Below, one piece after another: positions 46,201 to 59,005 of a stretch of DNA of 64,000 bases. This stretch comes from Thalassia testudinum (Eukaryota > Streptophyta > Magnoliopsida > Alismatales > Hydrocharitaceae). Position 1 is the first letter of the stretch. Every line of letters starts with the position of its first letter. The notes under the pieces were generated by a model. It made no database searches and was not told the DNA's origin. It was given only the letters and a program-made list of their open reading frames with translations. The stretch lies in contig JAZHRO010000054.1 of assembly GCA_037157565.1 (NCBI GenBank), positions 12,197,501 through 12,261,500 of the forward strand. Direction: 5' to 3'. The translations under genes were made by a program, and so were the position numbers.

Positions 46201-49200
46201 CCTTGCTGTGGTCCCAAGGTCGTGGCGGTCCCTTGCCATGATTGGTCATGAGGTGGTCGACGGTCTTGCTGGCCATGCGATGTAGGCCACCGGGCCTTCT
46301 CTCGTCATTGGAAGATCTGCTATAGGTCTGCCAGTAGCCTAGTCAAGGCGCGTACCTCCTTGGTTCGCAGTTCTACCACCTCGTTTTGCAGTTTTGATGA
46401 GGAGGATCCCTTATATGATAATGTTACTCAGTACCGTGGTACAGTGAGTTGCTTACTCTATCTTACAATTACGAGGCCTGGCATCAGTTTTGCAGTAAGT
46501 AGGGTTAGTCAGCACATGTAGGCTTCATGTTATAGCCATTGGCATGATAATTGCCTTATGTTGAGGCATCTTAAAGGGACACTAGGTAGATGGTTGTATT
46601 ACAGAGACAGTGACAGCCTAGATATACTTGCTTACTCTGATGTAGACTATGCTGGATCTGTGGGAGGATAGATGCTCTACTTTAGGTCTTACGGTCTATG
46701 TTGGGGGAAATCTTATCTCCTGGAGGAGCAAGAAACAGAGTGTTATAGCTCGTTCGAGTGCTGAGGTGGAGTATACAGTCATGGCATAGGCTATTTGTGA
46801 GGTTATGTGGATTGTTTCCTTCTTGTAAGATTTTGGTATCTAGATTACTCTACCTGTTCCACTTTTCTGTGACAATAATCTGTCACTTATATTCCTCGAA
46901 TCCAGTCTTCCTTGAGAGGATCAAGCATATCGAGGTGGATTGCCATTTTGTTCGTGATGCTGTTCTTAGTGGCAAGATTAGTATCCCAGATGTTTCTTTA
47001 GAGCTTTAGTTGGTTGATATATTTAGCAAGTCTCTAAAGAAAAAGCGTCTTGACTTCATGTGCGACAAGTTGGGTTTTGTAGATATCTATGCCTCAACTT
47101 GAGGGAGAGTGTTGAGCTTTGGGGCTTTTTTTGTCTTTTTTATTATCTTTGGGGTATCTTTGTAATTTTTCCGAGGCTAGGGTTTCTATTTTGGAGAGAG
47201 ACTTATTTTTCGTCAACATCTTTCTTCAACAAGATCTAACCCTAGGACCTACATTCCCAGTTACAGGACCTATTTATTATCTTACATATCAAATTATCTT
47301 ACATATCAAATACGTAGCCGTTTCAATTTCACTGATTGTATCGGAGGTGCATATTTTGTATTTAGATGATTGCATTTAGTTTTTAACTCTCCCAAAATTT
47401 GCCTTGATATTTCTCAGTATGATGCTGTTGGATGGGCACCCAAGGAATATAATCCCGATGACAAAGCTGCTTCTTTGGCCAATCAAAATGGAGATGCTGA
47501 AGCTCAGAAAACTGGATCTGCTCAGTCTGGGTTTGTGTGGGATGAAGCGTCTGGCTATTATTATGATGCAGCTTCTGGCTTTTATTATGATGGAAATACA
47601 GGTCAGTAATACTCTGTAACAAAATGCATTTTTTAGAAAAAAAATCATGCTTTACTCCTTTAGTTAGTCTGTGTAGCTTAATCCATACTGCCCTGAATGC
47701 TTCCACCAAACCCTTTCCCAGATTTTCTGTTTATTTAAATTTGAGCCAGTTTGTCCTTCTATACTGGTTTCCATCCAAGCTGTACAATTCTTTGCACTAA
47801 TACTTTTCAATTTCATAGCCTAGTACAATTTTCTTTTGATTGTCCTTTTGGTTTACTTTTTGATTTTATTTTCACTTTTTGACAGTCAACCATAGTCAAT
47901 CTCAACTCAAGATAGGGTAGCTCTTTCTTTACGAAGAAATGCATCTTTTTATTTCTCCACATTTCATTTTGCAAGCAATTCGTTTCTGTTTGCTTCAGGT
48001 CTTTATTATGACAGTAACACTGGAACCTGGTACTCCTACGACCAACAAACTCAGCAGTACATCCCCTGCACCGATCAGACTGATAGCAAAGCACAGGAGA
48101 AAATGACAAGCCAAACAACCAAAATGGCAGACGATTCAACAAAGAAGAAGGTCGTGATATCTGCTCCCCCTGCTACAATAACATCAAAAGAGAAATCCTC
48201 TTTACCTGATGCTATTCAGGCCGCAGCAGCAGCTGCCCTCGCTGCTGAAAAGAAAGAGAAGGATAAGGCAAAGGAGGTAAAGCTGGCTTCAAAAGGTAGT
48301 CTTCTGGCAAATAAAAAGAAAATGAATAACGTGCTGTCAATGTGGAAACAAAGGAACCATGAAGGCCAGGCAGCTCGTGTTGTTCTTGATGACAGCCAAA
48401 CATCCAGCTCCATTGATGACAAGCTATCAATATCTGCAAATTCTAGTTTGACTGGTAAAAACAAGCACAAACCTGAATCTGTAATTACTAAGGAGACAGT
48501 TGCTGGCTCTGGGTTTTCCTCTGCAGCTACTCTTCGGGGAACGATTCACAGCTCCTCGTCCCTTAACACCCAGCCTGATGCTAGTAATCAAAATTCACCA
48601 AGGCCAATAGGAAACAGTCTAGGAGGTAGTTTGATGGGTGTAATTAGAAGCTCTGGAAGGGGTGTTGTGAAGTCAGATACAATTTATTCAGGTGTGGATG
48701 GTGGTGGCAGCAGTAGTGTCGCGTCTTCCACTGCTTTAAATACCAGTACTGCATCTTCAGCTAACGCCATCACTGCCCCAGTTACCACACCCTTCAAGAC
48801 TGATTTATCGGCTTTGAGCTCATATGCACCTTCAGTGGCTACAACCAGTGGCAAACGAAGGTTCTCTGAGACTCCAGTTCATGGATCTGGAGCTAAAGAT
48901 CAGCCGCAGACGACATACAGAGACCGGGCTGCTGAGAGAAGAAGCCTTTATGGGTCGTCAACATTTTCTGTTGGAGATGAACATCTGGACCATGGAGTTC
49001 AAGATTCAAGTAAGCATTTCAGGAAATTATTTATCATAATACATACTTAAGATGCACAATGACAAAATAAATACGCCTGGTTCTGTCTGAAATATTGGCT
49101 GCAATTTTTGTAGGCTAGGCATTTATGAACTTTAGGAAGCAAGTTGGTAATGGAATATGATGTCACTGAATTGATCTCATTCACAATTATTGACGACCTA

Positions 49201-52200
49201 GAAATTATTTTTTTGTCAAGCTCGTGACTTTTCATATCGAAGGGGTTCCTTGGAAACTGGTGCAATGCCATTCCCCCCTGGTGTTGGGGGAGGGCAGGTA
49301 TCTAGTAATGCACAAAGCTTTGAGGTGGTGACATCTGACAGAGCCATTGATGAGAATAATGTAGGCAATCGGATGCTTCGCAATATGGGCTGGCAGGAAG
49401 GATCGGTATGATGTTTTGCTTTACTTTACTGTTTCTTTTATTTACCTTCAACTTTGTTGTGCATATGTTGACTTTGTCTGCACTTTTTTATATTAGACTA
49501 CTGTGATGCTTGTGGGCTCTTACATTTGGAGTGTTATTTTGTGTTTTTTCAGGCATTAGAAATTTAAATGAGGTTCTATCTTGTGCAAATTTTCAACAAT
49601 TTTCAGAAAGGATTTTTACATGAATGCCCACGCAGTCATTGGTATCACACAATTTCTCCAGTATTCTCCATGTTTACAAAAATATCCCAACAAAGTCGCT
49701 CTGTTTTTACATGAGTGCCTTCATTTTACACATACTTCTCTGTTAGCTAATGCGTAATGAGTTGTTTTGGATCTAGAATAGGTGGATTTTTTTTTTACTA
49801 TACCCATGTCTTTCCTCTTTTCTTCCACTTCTATCTCCACCTCCTTCCCTACCTTACATCAAATCTCTCTCCTTTCTATAGCCATCACCTTCCTTCCTCC
49901 ACCTCATCCTCTCAGCCCTAATCCCCTCAGTGCTTGCATCGAGCACCATTCTGGTTCTTTTGTGATTGTCCTTCCATGAGTGCCCAAATATCTACCTCCC
50001 AACTTTCACACTCTTCGCTTCCCATGCAAAGAGACCAAACACCATATCCTCTTGCAGATGAATTCCAATCACCCATCCTTATAGAGAGACTCACATGTAA
50101 TTTCACTCGGTAATTTATTTTGAGAACTTGTGATTGCCATATTCCTTGTATTACCAAACTTGACCAATATAGAAAGATGAAATGTGACTCTTGCATGACA
50201 GCAATAGAGTAATACTAGAAAACTTAAGATCTGCAAACTTGCAATGTAGAAGGATCATGGATTGAGCAACCAAAGAAATCAACACCATTTGAATTGATTG
50301 TATGTTGAGCAAAGTTAGACATTTCTGGTTTTTCAAAGCTTCCAAGTCATCAGTGGCAAGAATTGGACATTTTTCATACACCTTCCATCATTTGAATTGA
50401 CTGTATATTAAGCAAAATTAGATGTTTCTTGATTTTCAAAATTTTCCAAATCATTGGAGTGGGAAGAAGTAGACATTTTTTCATAGAGCTTTCTAAACCT
50501 CTTCCAGACCTGTTTATGTGCATAGAGAAAGTATCCACATAAGAAAGTGGACAACCATCAGATTGAATAATAGATTATAGAAATTAGATATAAGAGGTTG
50601 GGCCAACCTTTTTCCTACCAGCACCAGAGGAGAGCCCTCACGGAAGGATGAAACAACTTGTAGAGAGGGGAAAAAGGACAGTTTGCTGTTAGATTGGATT
50701 TTTTACTTGTGGAAATGCCATAAAGCAACCGGGAGAGAGGAGAGGGTGAGTTGACCCTAGCATCATTAACTCGAAATCAACCTAGATGACAAAAATGAAA
50801 ATCAGGCTGGGGTGGAAGGGTGAAAGTAGCAAGGTCGGAAATGGTTGCCTATGTAGTTTCTGGGTGCTGACCATTTCCACCTTGTAGGTCTGATGGATGG
50901 TGCTGGTTCCATGCCATCCTAGGAATAGTTGACGTGTTATCTCTAGTCACCAACAATAACATAAAAAAGTAAAAATGAATAAATAACACATAAATGCATG
51001 GGCTTTGCATTTCCTTATGTGAGATGGAAAAAAGTTGGGAAGCTTTCTGCCTTCTAAGTGGAACCTTATTTATATAAGAAGTCATAAGTAAGCTTTCTGC
51101 TTTCTAACTGGAATCTCATTTATATAAGCCAGAGATTACTTCCGAAGTTACAGAAGAAAAATTCTTCTATGTTATTGTTTATGACTTTCTACCATGACGA
51201 CTCAAGTGATTGAGGTGGGCATTGCCCTTTCCTTCTTTTTTGCACTCACCTTTTTTTTTTTTTGAGAGGAAAAGGAAGATTACCGTTCTGCACTCTCACC
51301 TTTGCTCCCCCTTTCATAGCTCTTTACCCCTTCTTCCATTTTGTTGTTCCAATCCCTAATATCATCATTTGCCATGTTTGTTGAATTCCCTTCTTAGCAT
51401 GTTGTTGGTGTGCTAGGTTGGTTGAGAATCAACATTAGTCACTTGGACCAAGCAGCTCTTTGGGTGGGGGAGGGGTGTTGAGATAAAAGATTGAGGTGGG
51501 GGTTGTTGATCCATATTGCCAACCCCAAGGGCAGGAAAACATCTGGATGTGATTGTGGTGGTATGTTTTGTCATCTCATCCCTGATGCATACGGTTAGGT
51601 ATCATGCAGATTGCTCCCTGGACTGGCTAAAGGAGGCTGTAGAAGGCACATACCTAAAGCATTAATTACTTTGATATCCTCTTGGATCGCTAGTATTACT
51701 CTGCTATCCACGTCATGTTATTTTCTCTCCTTTAAGACCTTGTTATTACCTTGGTTCTGCTCAAGGAAATCTCATATTGTGTTGTCTTTTCTAGGTTCTG
51801 GGCTTAATTTCATAGTTAGATTGCAAGGTCCTCAGGGACAAAACTACTGCCTGCTTCTCTTGAATGGCCCTGACGAAACTGTTACTTGGACCAACATAAT
51901 TTCTTGCTCCTTACAAAAAAACTCTTGCTTCTCCTTTTTGCCCTCTCTTTTGTGAGCTTGTCTCTTCGAAGGTTCCTACTGAGATGGGAAATTCCTTGAT
52001 GAAGCTTCCTGTTTCAAGTAAATTCATATCAACCAAAGTGAACCTACCTGTCATCCTAAAACTTAAGCCATACCCTTTCTATGGTCTTGATGTATGTCAC
52101 TGCTCCATTTGATCACCGTGGTCCATTTTGGAATAGGCAGAGCTCGCAATAATCCTTGAAGTCCTTGATGATGCTTGGCCTTTTAGCCCATTGGCATACC

Positions 52201-55200
52201 AAACATCTCTGTGGTGGGAATTGCTAGGTTGAAGCATAAGCCATACCTTTCTTTTCTCACTTGCCTTCCTCCACTCCAAGCCTTTGCACAACGGGAGTAG
52301 AAATATCATTATTGGCATAACTCTAATGCTCGATTACTTGTACGGTGTACCTTTATTGACGGTTTCCCATTCTTTTTCCTATATTTGCTTCCAATAAAGG
52401 ATGTAACTGGAATGCAGAGGAAAGAAGCGGCAGTCCTATTCTTGCTTAAGTTTCATCTGCTGCTGCTGATGGTCCTATTCTTCTGCTTTGACCAGCCTGA
52501 AGGAAGAAAAGGAATGGTCAAGACTCAAGCTGACACTTGTCAATACTCAATAGTGGATAAGTGCTCTTTACATGTCCCGCAATCCTTCAGTTATAGCATT
52601 TAAGCATGCCTCCATCAGCAAAAATGCTAGTTGTTTGATGTGAGGTTACATGTTAACCACTTTTTTGTGGTGGTGGAGATGAATAGTTAATGGAGAACCA
52701 TGGTAAATGATTTTCTTTGAGGGTGCTGAACATTTGTTGATGTTCAGTGCTGTATCAAAGGTGGGCAGTTTAGGAAAGAGGTGGAAGGATGGTGCAATGG
52801 CATTGGTTGGGAATCATGACACAATGTTGGTGAACAATTTTAAGGTTTTGATTAAAAACCATGGACCTTAACCCAAATAGTATTTTGCAGTGGCATCTTT
52901 ATAAAAATGAAGGCTATGATGACATTTATGAAATATCATGAGTTTAAGTTAGCATTTATATAAAACTCTACCGAAATAATCTTCTATTTCAATTCCTCAT
53001 AAAATATGCAAGATAAAATATCTAGATTCATAACAGATAGGAAAGAAAAGAAATGTCCAAAAGTCCAAATCACAAGAAACATTTTCTTGGGAATCGAGGA
53101 GCCCAAATCACTTGATTGGTTCTGCATTCTTGAAAGCAACATTGGATGAGCAGAAGACACTGGAGATCAGTGGGTTTGAAAGGAATGTATTTGCACCAAA
53201 TGGCAAATCAGTTCCCTTGGAACTTAAATCTCAGGGGAAAAATTGGGAGGATTGGTGATAGGGAGGTGGGAGGAATGAGCTGGTGAGATTATTGGCATTA
53301 CCTGCAAAGGGTGAGCTCTTATGAGGAGCAGGAGGCTGAAGTGGAGAGCTTGAGCAGGGAAGAGGTAGAACGAGGTGGAAGGTAGGAGATAGGACTAGGA
53401 AGGGGGTGGTGGCTTCTGAAGAATGGAGGCAATGGTGGTGGTTTCAAGGGTAAAATGAAAAAGCTATTATTTTAGGGTAAGGGTTGGAAAAGTTGGAAGG
53501 GGGTAGTGGAAGAAGGGGAAAAGGATATCATATATTAAAAAAACTCTTTTAGGTTCAAAACCTTTAGTTGTTAATGCAGTTAGCTATTGGATACAAGGAT
53601 GAGGGACATACAAATGAATTGACCCTGTAGAGGTGTACAGGTAATCATTGGGAGTATAGGGTGTGTCACAAGGGCATCTATATGCCCTTTAATTGGGTTA
53701 ATACAATAATATTTAGTTATTTTACCTTCTAAATATTTGTGTATACTTTGAAATCATGTTGCTAAAATTCTATTAACCATTTTATGATCCAAGCAGGTGT
53801 ACTGGTTATCACAAAATAAGTAGGTCGTATTTTCTCACTGTAATTTGATGCGTGAAAATCAAACCTTTTTGTAACAAGTTGCTCTTATGGTGAACATTTT
53901 TTGTAGGATTGGTTACTCAAACATACCTTGTTTAACCCAAGTATTGCTGAATCAGGGTTTTTCTGTGTTTTTGTAGGAGCATTCATTCATACTTCCAGAT
54001 GGCTACATTCAAATTTAAAATTCCATTATCATAAGTGGTTAAGTTGGTTCCTGGTCAATCCTTGGAATTGCCATTGCTAGGGCAAAGTGGTTTTCGGAAC
54101 CTATAATATGATTTTGATTTGAGTATTGTTGACTATCTGTTTGCTGTACCGTGATCACCGTTTATTTTGGCATTGATGTTATTGGTTGGATCATGCTAAG
54201 TATTTCTAAATCCTTTGCATAGGGTTGGTGTGGTCTACAAAAAAAAGCCACTGCATTTTTTTCAGAGGACTTTGTGTGGGCAAAATTTGCCAGAGTTGCA
54301 GTAATGGTGGATTTAAACACCTGGGAATGATGTCACGCTTTGATCAGTCTGCCACATGTAGGAGACTGAATCGTAGTGCAACACCCATATTATGTTTGAT
54401 AAAAGGTAGTGAAATTTTTATTCTGTTGGGAGCATTTGGGTTGCTCTGTGCCAGAAGGAAACTCATTTTCCGTAAATGTCCTGGATTAAGATGGTTGATT
54501 TGGTGAAATTTGCGTTGAAATGTGTACAAAGTACTTTTCAAAAGAGATGTATATGACCTTTTCAAAAAAAAAAGGAAAGAAATGCATATGAAGTAGTGTA
54601 AAGTGGATGGTGGCGAAAGCATTGGATGCAATCAGGTAGTGTGGCGGCGAAAGCATTGGTGGTGAACAGGGAAGAGCTGCAGCAGCTGGGTTTGTGCTGT
54701 CAGTGTTGGGCATGGAGAATAGTGGTGCTGCTGGGGAAAAATGGCAGTTTAAGTGGGGTGTCAATGTAAGGTCCGCAGCAATATATGGAGTGAAATGGTA
54801 AGAATGAAGTTGGTCGTCGCAGTGTGTAGAACAGAGGAAAGGCATTGCAGGAGAACAGCACCTGGAGCTGCTGCAGGCAGGTGTGCAATGTAGTTAAGGG
54901 GTTTACGGAGGGAGATAGGGTTATTAGAGTGGACAATGAGTGGGCAAGCTAGGATAATGTCAAAGTAGGGTGTGGTGGAGATGAGGTGTGGATGAGGAGG
55001 GATAAGGGGCAAATAGTGGAAGAGGAACTTGGATGATGAAGGTCAAGGAGAGGGCAGCTGGTGGTTCTGGCACAAAGGAGGGAAGATGACGTGGAGGGGG
55101 GAGAGACATGAGGGTAATCTTGCAGTAGAGTTCCTCACACGATATGATGTGTTGATTCCAACAGAATGCTAGCAGAAACACAAGAATGTCAACATTAGAT

Positions 55201-56104
55201 ACTAATATGTTGTTTGAAATGAATGCCAATGGAAACGTAAAAATATTCATGTTAGATGCCAGTATGTACAATTTTATAAAGATCAAGCACCTTTTTGCTC
55301 AGGGTCCAGTGGTTGGGGACACTTTCTAGTTTCTAACAACTACTTGAAATTAAACAGCACTCCCTGTCAAAAAAACAAAAAAAAAACCTCAACTGAAAAT
55401 TTAGTCTTGTTGTAGTTTGCTTCTCATCTTTTTTTTTTTTTTTTGGGTTTGTCTTATGCATTAACCTGAATATACAAGCTAGCATGTGGGTATTTGGTCC
55501 GTACGTCATTTATGACTGGTTCATAAACTCAGCAAACCGCCCTATTTTGTGTGGATTTCTTGGGTCAGAGAGAAAAGCTAGTTCTTCAATTTTGTTGATT
55601 TTTTCCACATCAGTCTAATGTGTTTATGCCTTCCTGGCATGGATTCCTAAGTCCCGTTGCTTGAATTCATGCTTCCTTTTTCCTTCGTATTTTTTGAATG
55701 ATCCAAGAATGAGGATCATGGTGTAGTTCTGCATTTTGCTTTTTTGGCAAAATAGTACACGGTTAATTTTCAGAAGTAAAGAAATGTTTGCGAGTTAAAG
55801 GGTCCTCCTTTTGAAGAAGGCTTCTGGTGGCTGTAAGATCGAAATTTTATGGCTTCATGCGTTCTAACATGCCATCTGGAATTTTTCTATTGTTTTTGCC
55901 TTTGCTCATAAATTCTATCAGGGACTTGGTAAAGACGGCAGTGGCATCACGGAACCTGTTTTAGCGCAAGGAATGGAAGAGCGGGCTGGCCTTGGTCGTC
56001 ATCAGAGAAAGGCAGTAGATCCAGAATTGGCGGTGCAAGCAGGGGATAGCTATAGGACCCTCATACAAAAGAAGGCTATTGCCAGATTCAGGGATATGGC
56101 TTGA
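40240..56104 (+). CDS. SUA: SUA / RBM5-RBM10-like splicing factor
   Basis: Fifteen coding exons: 40240-40284, 40488-40528, 40817-41564, 41756-41827, 41910-42002, 42082-42161, 42605-42743, 44046-44133, 44244-44335, 44417-44485, 44569-44742, 47418-47601, 47999-49009, 49221-49405, 55922-56104. All junctions are GT-AG and keep one frame of 1067 residues. Domains in order: an N-terminus starting [15 protein letters not shown]; an RS/RD-rich region (about 190-275); RRM1 (280-360, RGFAFIDF); a RanBP2 zinc finger (about 388-412, [17 protein letters not shown]); RRM2 (437-520, RGFAFVHF); an OCRE aromatic repeat (about 584-632, [20 protein letters not shown]); and a G-patch near 995-1040. This is the full architecture of Arabidopsis SUPPRESSOR OF ABI3-5, a nuclear pre-mRNA splicing regulator that controls a cryptic intron in ABI3. 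The start is the first ATG after a spliced 5' UTR and matches the family N-terminus. Introns carry a SINE, a mini-copia and, in the last one (6516 bp), other repeats. No coding damage seen. Confidence 0.93.
43749..43860 (+). mobile_element. tRNA-derived SINE, copy 2, with 10 bp target duplication
   Basis: The element has A-box tggctcggtgg, B-box agatcaaatcc, the shared acatttacc segment and an A-rich tail. TAGATTGCAG stands exactly before it (43739-43748) and after it (43861-43870). This fixes a 112 bp SINE inside the SUA intron between exons 7 and 8. Confidence 0.8.
45787..47231 (+). mobile_element. Mini-copia G in a SUA intron, target duplication AGATC
   Basis: LTRs lie at 45787-45915 and 47110-47231. 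AGATC stands at 45782-45786 and 47232-47236. The 5' LTR opens GGTTGAGC (TG changed to GG) and the 3' LTR opens TGTTGAGC. A primer binding site variant TGGTATTAAAGC begins at 45916 and a purine tract gagggagag ends at 47109. The interior is about 1.2 kb: a leader (to 46400), then the end of RT ([16 protein letters not shown]) and RNase H ([26 protein letters not shown]) with many stops. Gag through most of RT is deleted. It lies in the intron between exons 11 and 12, in the sense direction. Confidence 0.85.
49406..55921 (+). other. 6.5 kb last intron of SUA
   Basis: No gene recognised. 49600-49960 and the reverse complement of 53330-53700 share a loosely similar layout (tagctaa...tttttttta, then ctcttcttccact and ccttcc), which suggests long inverted arms of a roughly 4 kb MULE-like element. 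The match is weak by eye. 54540-55270 holds minus-strand pyrimidine-rich frames without a recognisable domain. Two near-identical aagctttctgc segments lie at 51038 and 51091. Confidence 0.35.
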
Positions 56105-58999
56105 GGCAGGCTTGCCTCTAATTTAATTACGATGCTAATGTCTTTAAATTTTGGCATTTGCAAGCTGGAAGGCCTTGTAATTCTTAGAGGCGAATAATTC
56201 TAGTTTCTAGTGTGTGCTAAAAGTTCCAAACCGTTTTGTATGTGGTATGTCTTCTCTCTGTATCTTGGCTTTTGGCTCCTATCTAATGAAGAAGGGATAA
56301 TTATTTGCGTGTTGGTTTTTCGTGCACATTCTGTGTTGTCTATTGCGTTCCGTGGGCTTCTGCATAGGGAATCCCGTAGTGCTAACTTCTAAGATCAGAG
56401 GGATGGTGCAGCTATCAAGCAACTTTTGCCATGATCGTAAAGAGTCTAGTATTTAATCCATTGGTACCTTTTATCATGTTTGGGTTGAAACAACTATTGT
56501 CAGGGTTGCCATTTTGTTGTGAAGGTTGATAGAAAAGGGAGGCAAATGATCAATTTACAAAGGTTAGGAAGAGGAAGTCGATGCTAAGCAAGCAGCATCA
56601 AGGAAGCGACGTACCTATACCTATAGGTTGGAGGAGATTGGTGTAAAGGCCGTCCAATCAATTGCGTGGGTTTGGTTCCTCCAAGCTTGTGGTGGGTTCG
56701 ACGACTCAATCCGGGTATTGGAAAACCATTAAGATTTTAGAATGAGAGTTTATTCAACCACGGTGAAGAGTTTTTAATGTCAAATCGATGCATCAACCCT
56801 TATTGAGTTCAGTTAGTTGACTAGTATACTGCAGGTGTATGCCTGTCCGTCACTCATCTTTCCTATTTACCTGATAGCATAAAGTTTCAGCCACCCTCCC
56901 CTACAAGAAGAGTAATAGCCGACTTCCCATCTCTATCTTACTCCAATTTCCAATTTCTCGGGTTTTTTTCCGGGGTTTCCCCTACAAGAAGGGTGGTGTT
57001 GGGGTTGAGGGAACCGCCACCCCTGTTATCTTATGGCTTGCACTTTCCCAGATCGTGAAACCACTTGAAACGAAGGCAGGCAGGGAAAAGAAGGGTGTAG
57101 CAAGGCTCGTGTGATGTGCCTTTCTTCTGTTGCCTCCTCCAGTGGTGGGTGATGGGGACCTACGAGAATGTCTATTTGCACCGTTCTTCGGTAAAGCCAA
57201 ATCTTTCCAACTTATTTTGCCCACCTTGTTTCAAAGCCTTCGCCATTATATTCTACATAGAGGTGTTCATCGAATTGAATTTCACCAAATTTACTTATAT
57301 TTGGATTTGATTTATTAAGAAAATATGAATTCAAATCAAATTCAAATCTCTCCTTTAAATATAAATATATGGATTCATATTTGATTATTTAATGATTTAA
57401 ATATTTATCGAATCCTTGTTGAGTTATTATATAACACAAAATGTGTTAATTATTGCTTCATTTGTTAATATTATTTTTGTAATTTCCATTCAAATTTTAA
57501 TAATTTTTTTCCTATGTAGGTTATAGATTCAAACATAAAAAAATGACAAATAATAAAATGATTAGGAAAAATACACTCACAAACTTCTTAACAACCTACC
57601 GTAGCTTAAATAAGTAGTGCAAATTGTTTCTTACCAGATAAATAGGGTGGGTTGAGGAGGGTTTTCAGGAAAAAAAAACCTTGACTCTTTCCATTAGCGT
57701 GTGCGCACACGCATGTCATTAAAATAAATCAAATCTTTTCAAACCCAAATCCAATAAAATAAAATTCATTAAGCTGTTAAATCTAAATATTAAATTTATA
57801 TTCAATTCATTTCATTTAAACTAAATTAAACTGATTCGATTCGATTAATAACCCTACTCACATGCTGCTACTTATTTATTTCTTCTATATCCCAGTACTA
57901 CTTATTTTATAGCGTCCACCACGTACGTTCTCCTTTTACCTGAAAAACCTTCCTTTCCAAAGTTATTCTTCGAAACTATTTGAGTCCATTATATGGATGG
58001 GACGAATCTTAGTTGCGTTTGCATTCTGCTTGAATAAACTTGCGGAAGGGTATACCGTCTCCACAGGGGTGGGAGGGCAAAAGGCGCTCAAGCTCAGGCA
58101 AGCAGGAAGCGAGCATTAACACCATCGTGAAAATTATTTGGTATACGCTCATGTTCGTTTGAATAGCAATTCTTCTGAGATATTCTAGTCATTTATTCTC
58201 GGAAAAATTCAGATATTTAGGATCAAGGAATAACCTCTTTAGCTGAACCTGTTACTCTTTCCTTGACAGAATCAGGTTATTTTGTCCATCAAAACCCGAC
58301 ATGTCACTTCCATCAAAGTAAAATGGTATCATTCCTTGCATTTATGTACAAGACAATTTGGATCTCCTCCATTGCTACTGAGGAATGTTCCTGAAAAACC
58401 TCCGGCTTGGTTTTTCAAGGGTGTTCCCCAGTAAAGGCACTAATCATCTTTAAGAGAATAGACCTTTAAAATGGGCTGTCCAACCATGAATTCCTATCCA
58501 TCCATTGTCCCATCCATGACTGAAGCAGTTCAAGATTGACTTGGGTTGAAATCACATGCGATCAAAGTAAATCCCTGCGTTCTGGGTGTTAGAATAACAT
58601 TCTTTACTCCATGCCGCCAAGAACAAACTTCGAAAGCATTTTGCAGGAAGCCACATGGACATCGAAGCCATTTTCACAACAGTCCTGGTTACCACAATCT
58701 ACCTAATTGTCTTGTATGGGATGCGGTACAAGGAGTATGGTAAAAGTTTTCTTCTCACCAGAGTGCAGGAAAGTATATTATGTTTATGCATAAGGTGGTG
58801 GGCAAACAGACTTTTTATGAACCAGTGGTTCACACATCCTCCCACTTGGAAACCTCCCTGACCCTGTAGTCTACGTTGCTGTTGCTTGTATGTCTACCAT
58901 ATACATCTACAGGTGTAATGGATATTACAGAAGCCAGAACGAGCTCTTACCACCATAGGAAGAGGAAAGACAAGGATGAGCATTTGCCATCATTACCGT
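56105..58999. other. SUA 3' UTR and convergent intergenic region
   Basis: The SUA 3' UTR probably occupies 56105 to about 56400. 57258-57858 has imperfect inverted ends (tagaggtgttcatcgaattg against the reverse of gattcgattaataacccta) around an AT-rich core, as in a hAT-like MITE, but no clear duplication. The 3' UTR of the glyoxalase gene lies near 58900-59005. No other gene recognised. Confidence 0.35.
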
Positions 59000-59005
59000 A
59001 ACTCT

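Noticed and set aside
54344..55286. Overlapping minus-strand frames of 80-119 codons in the SUA intron
   Set aside because: Pyrimidine-rich composition gives Ser/Pro/Leu-rich peptides in several frames at once and no recognisable domain was seen.
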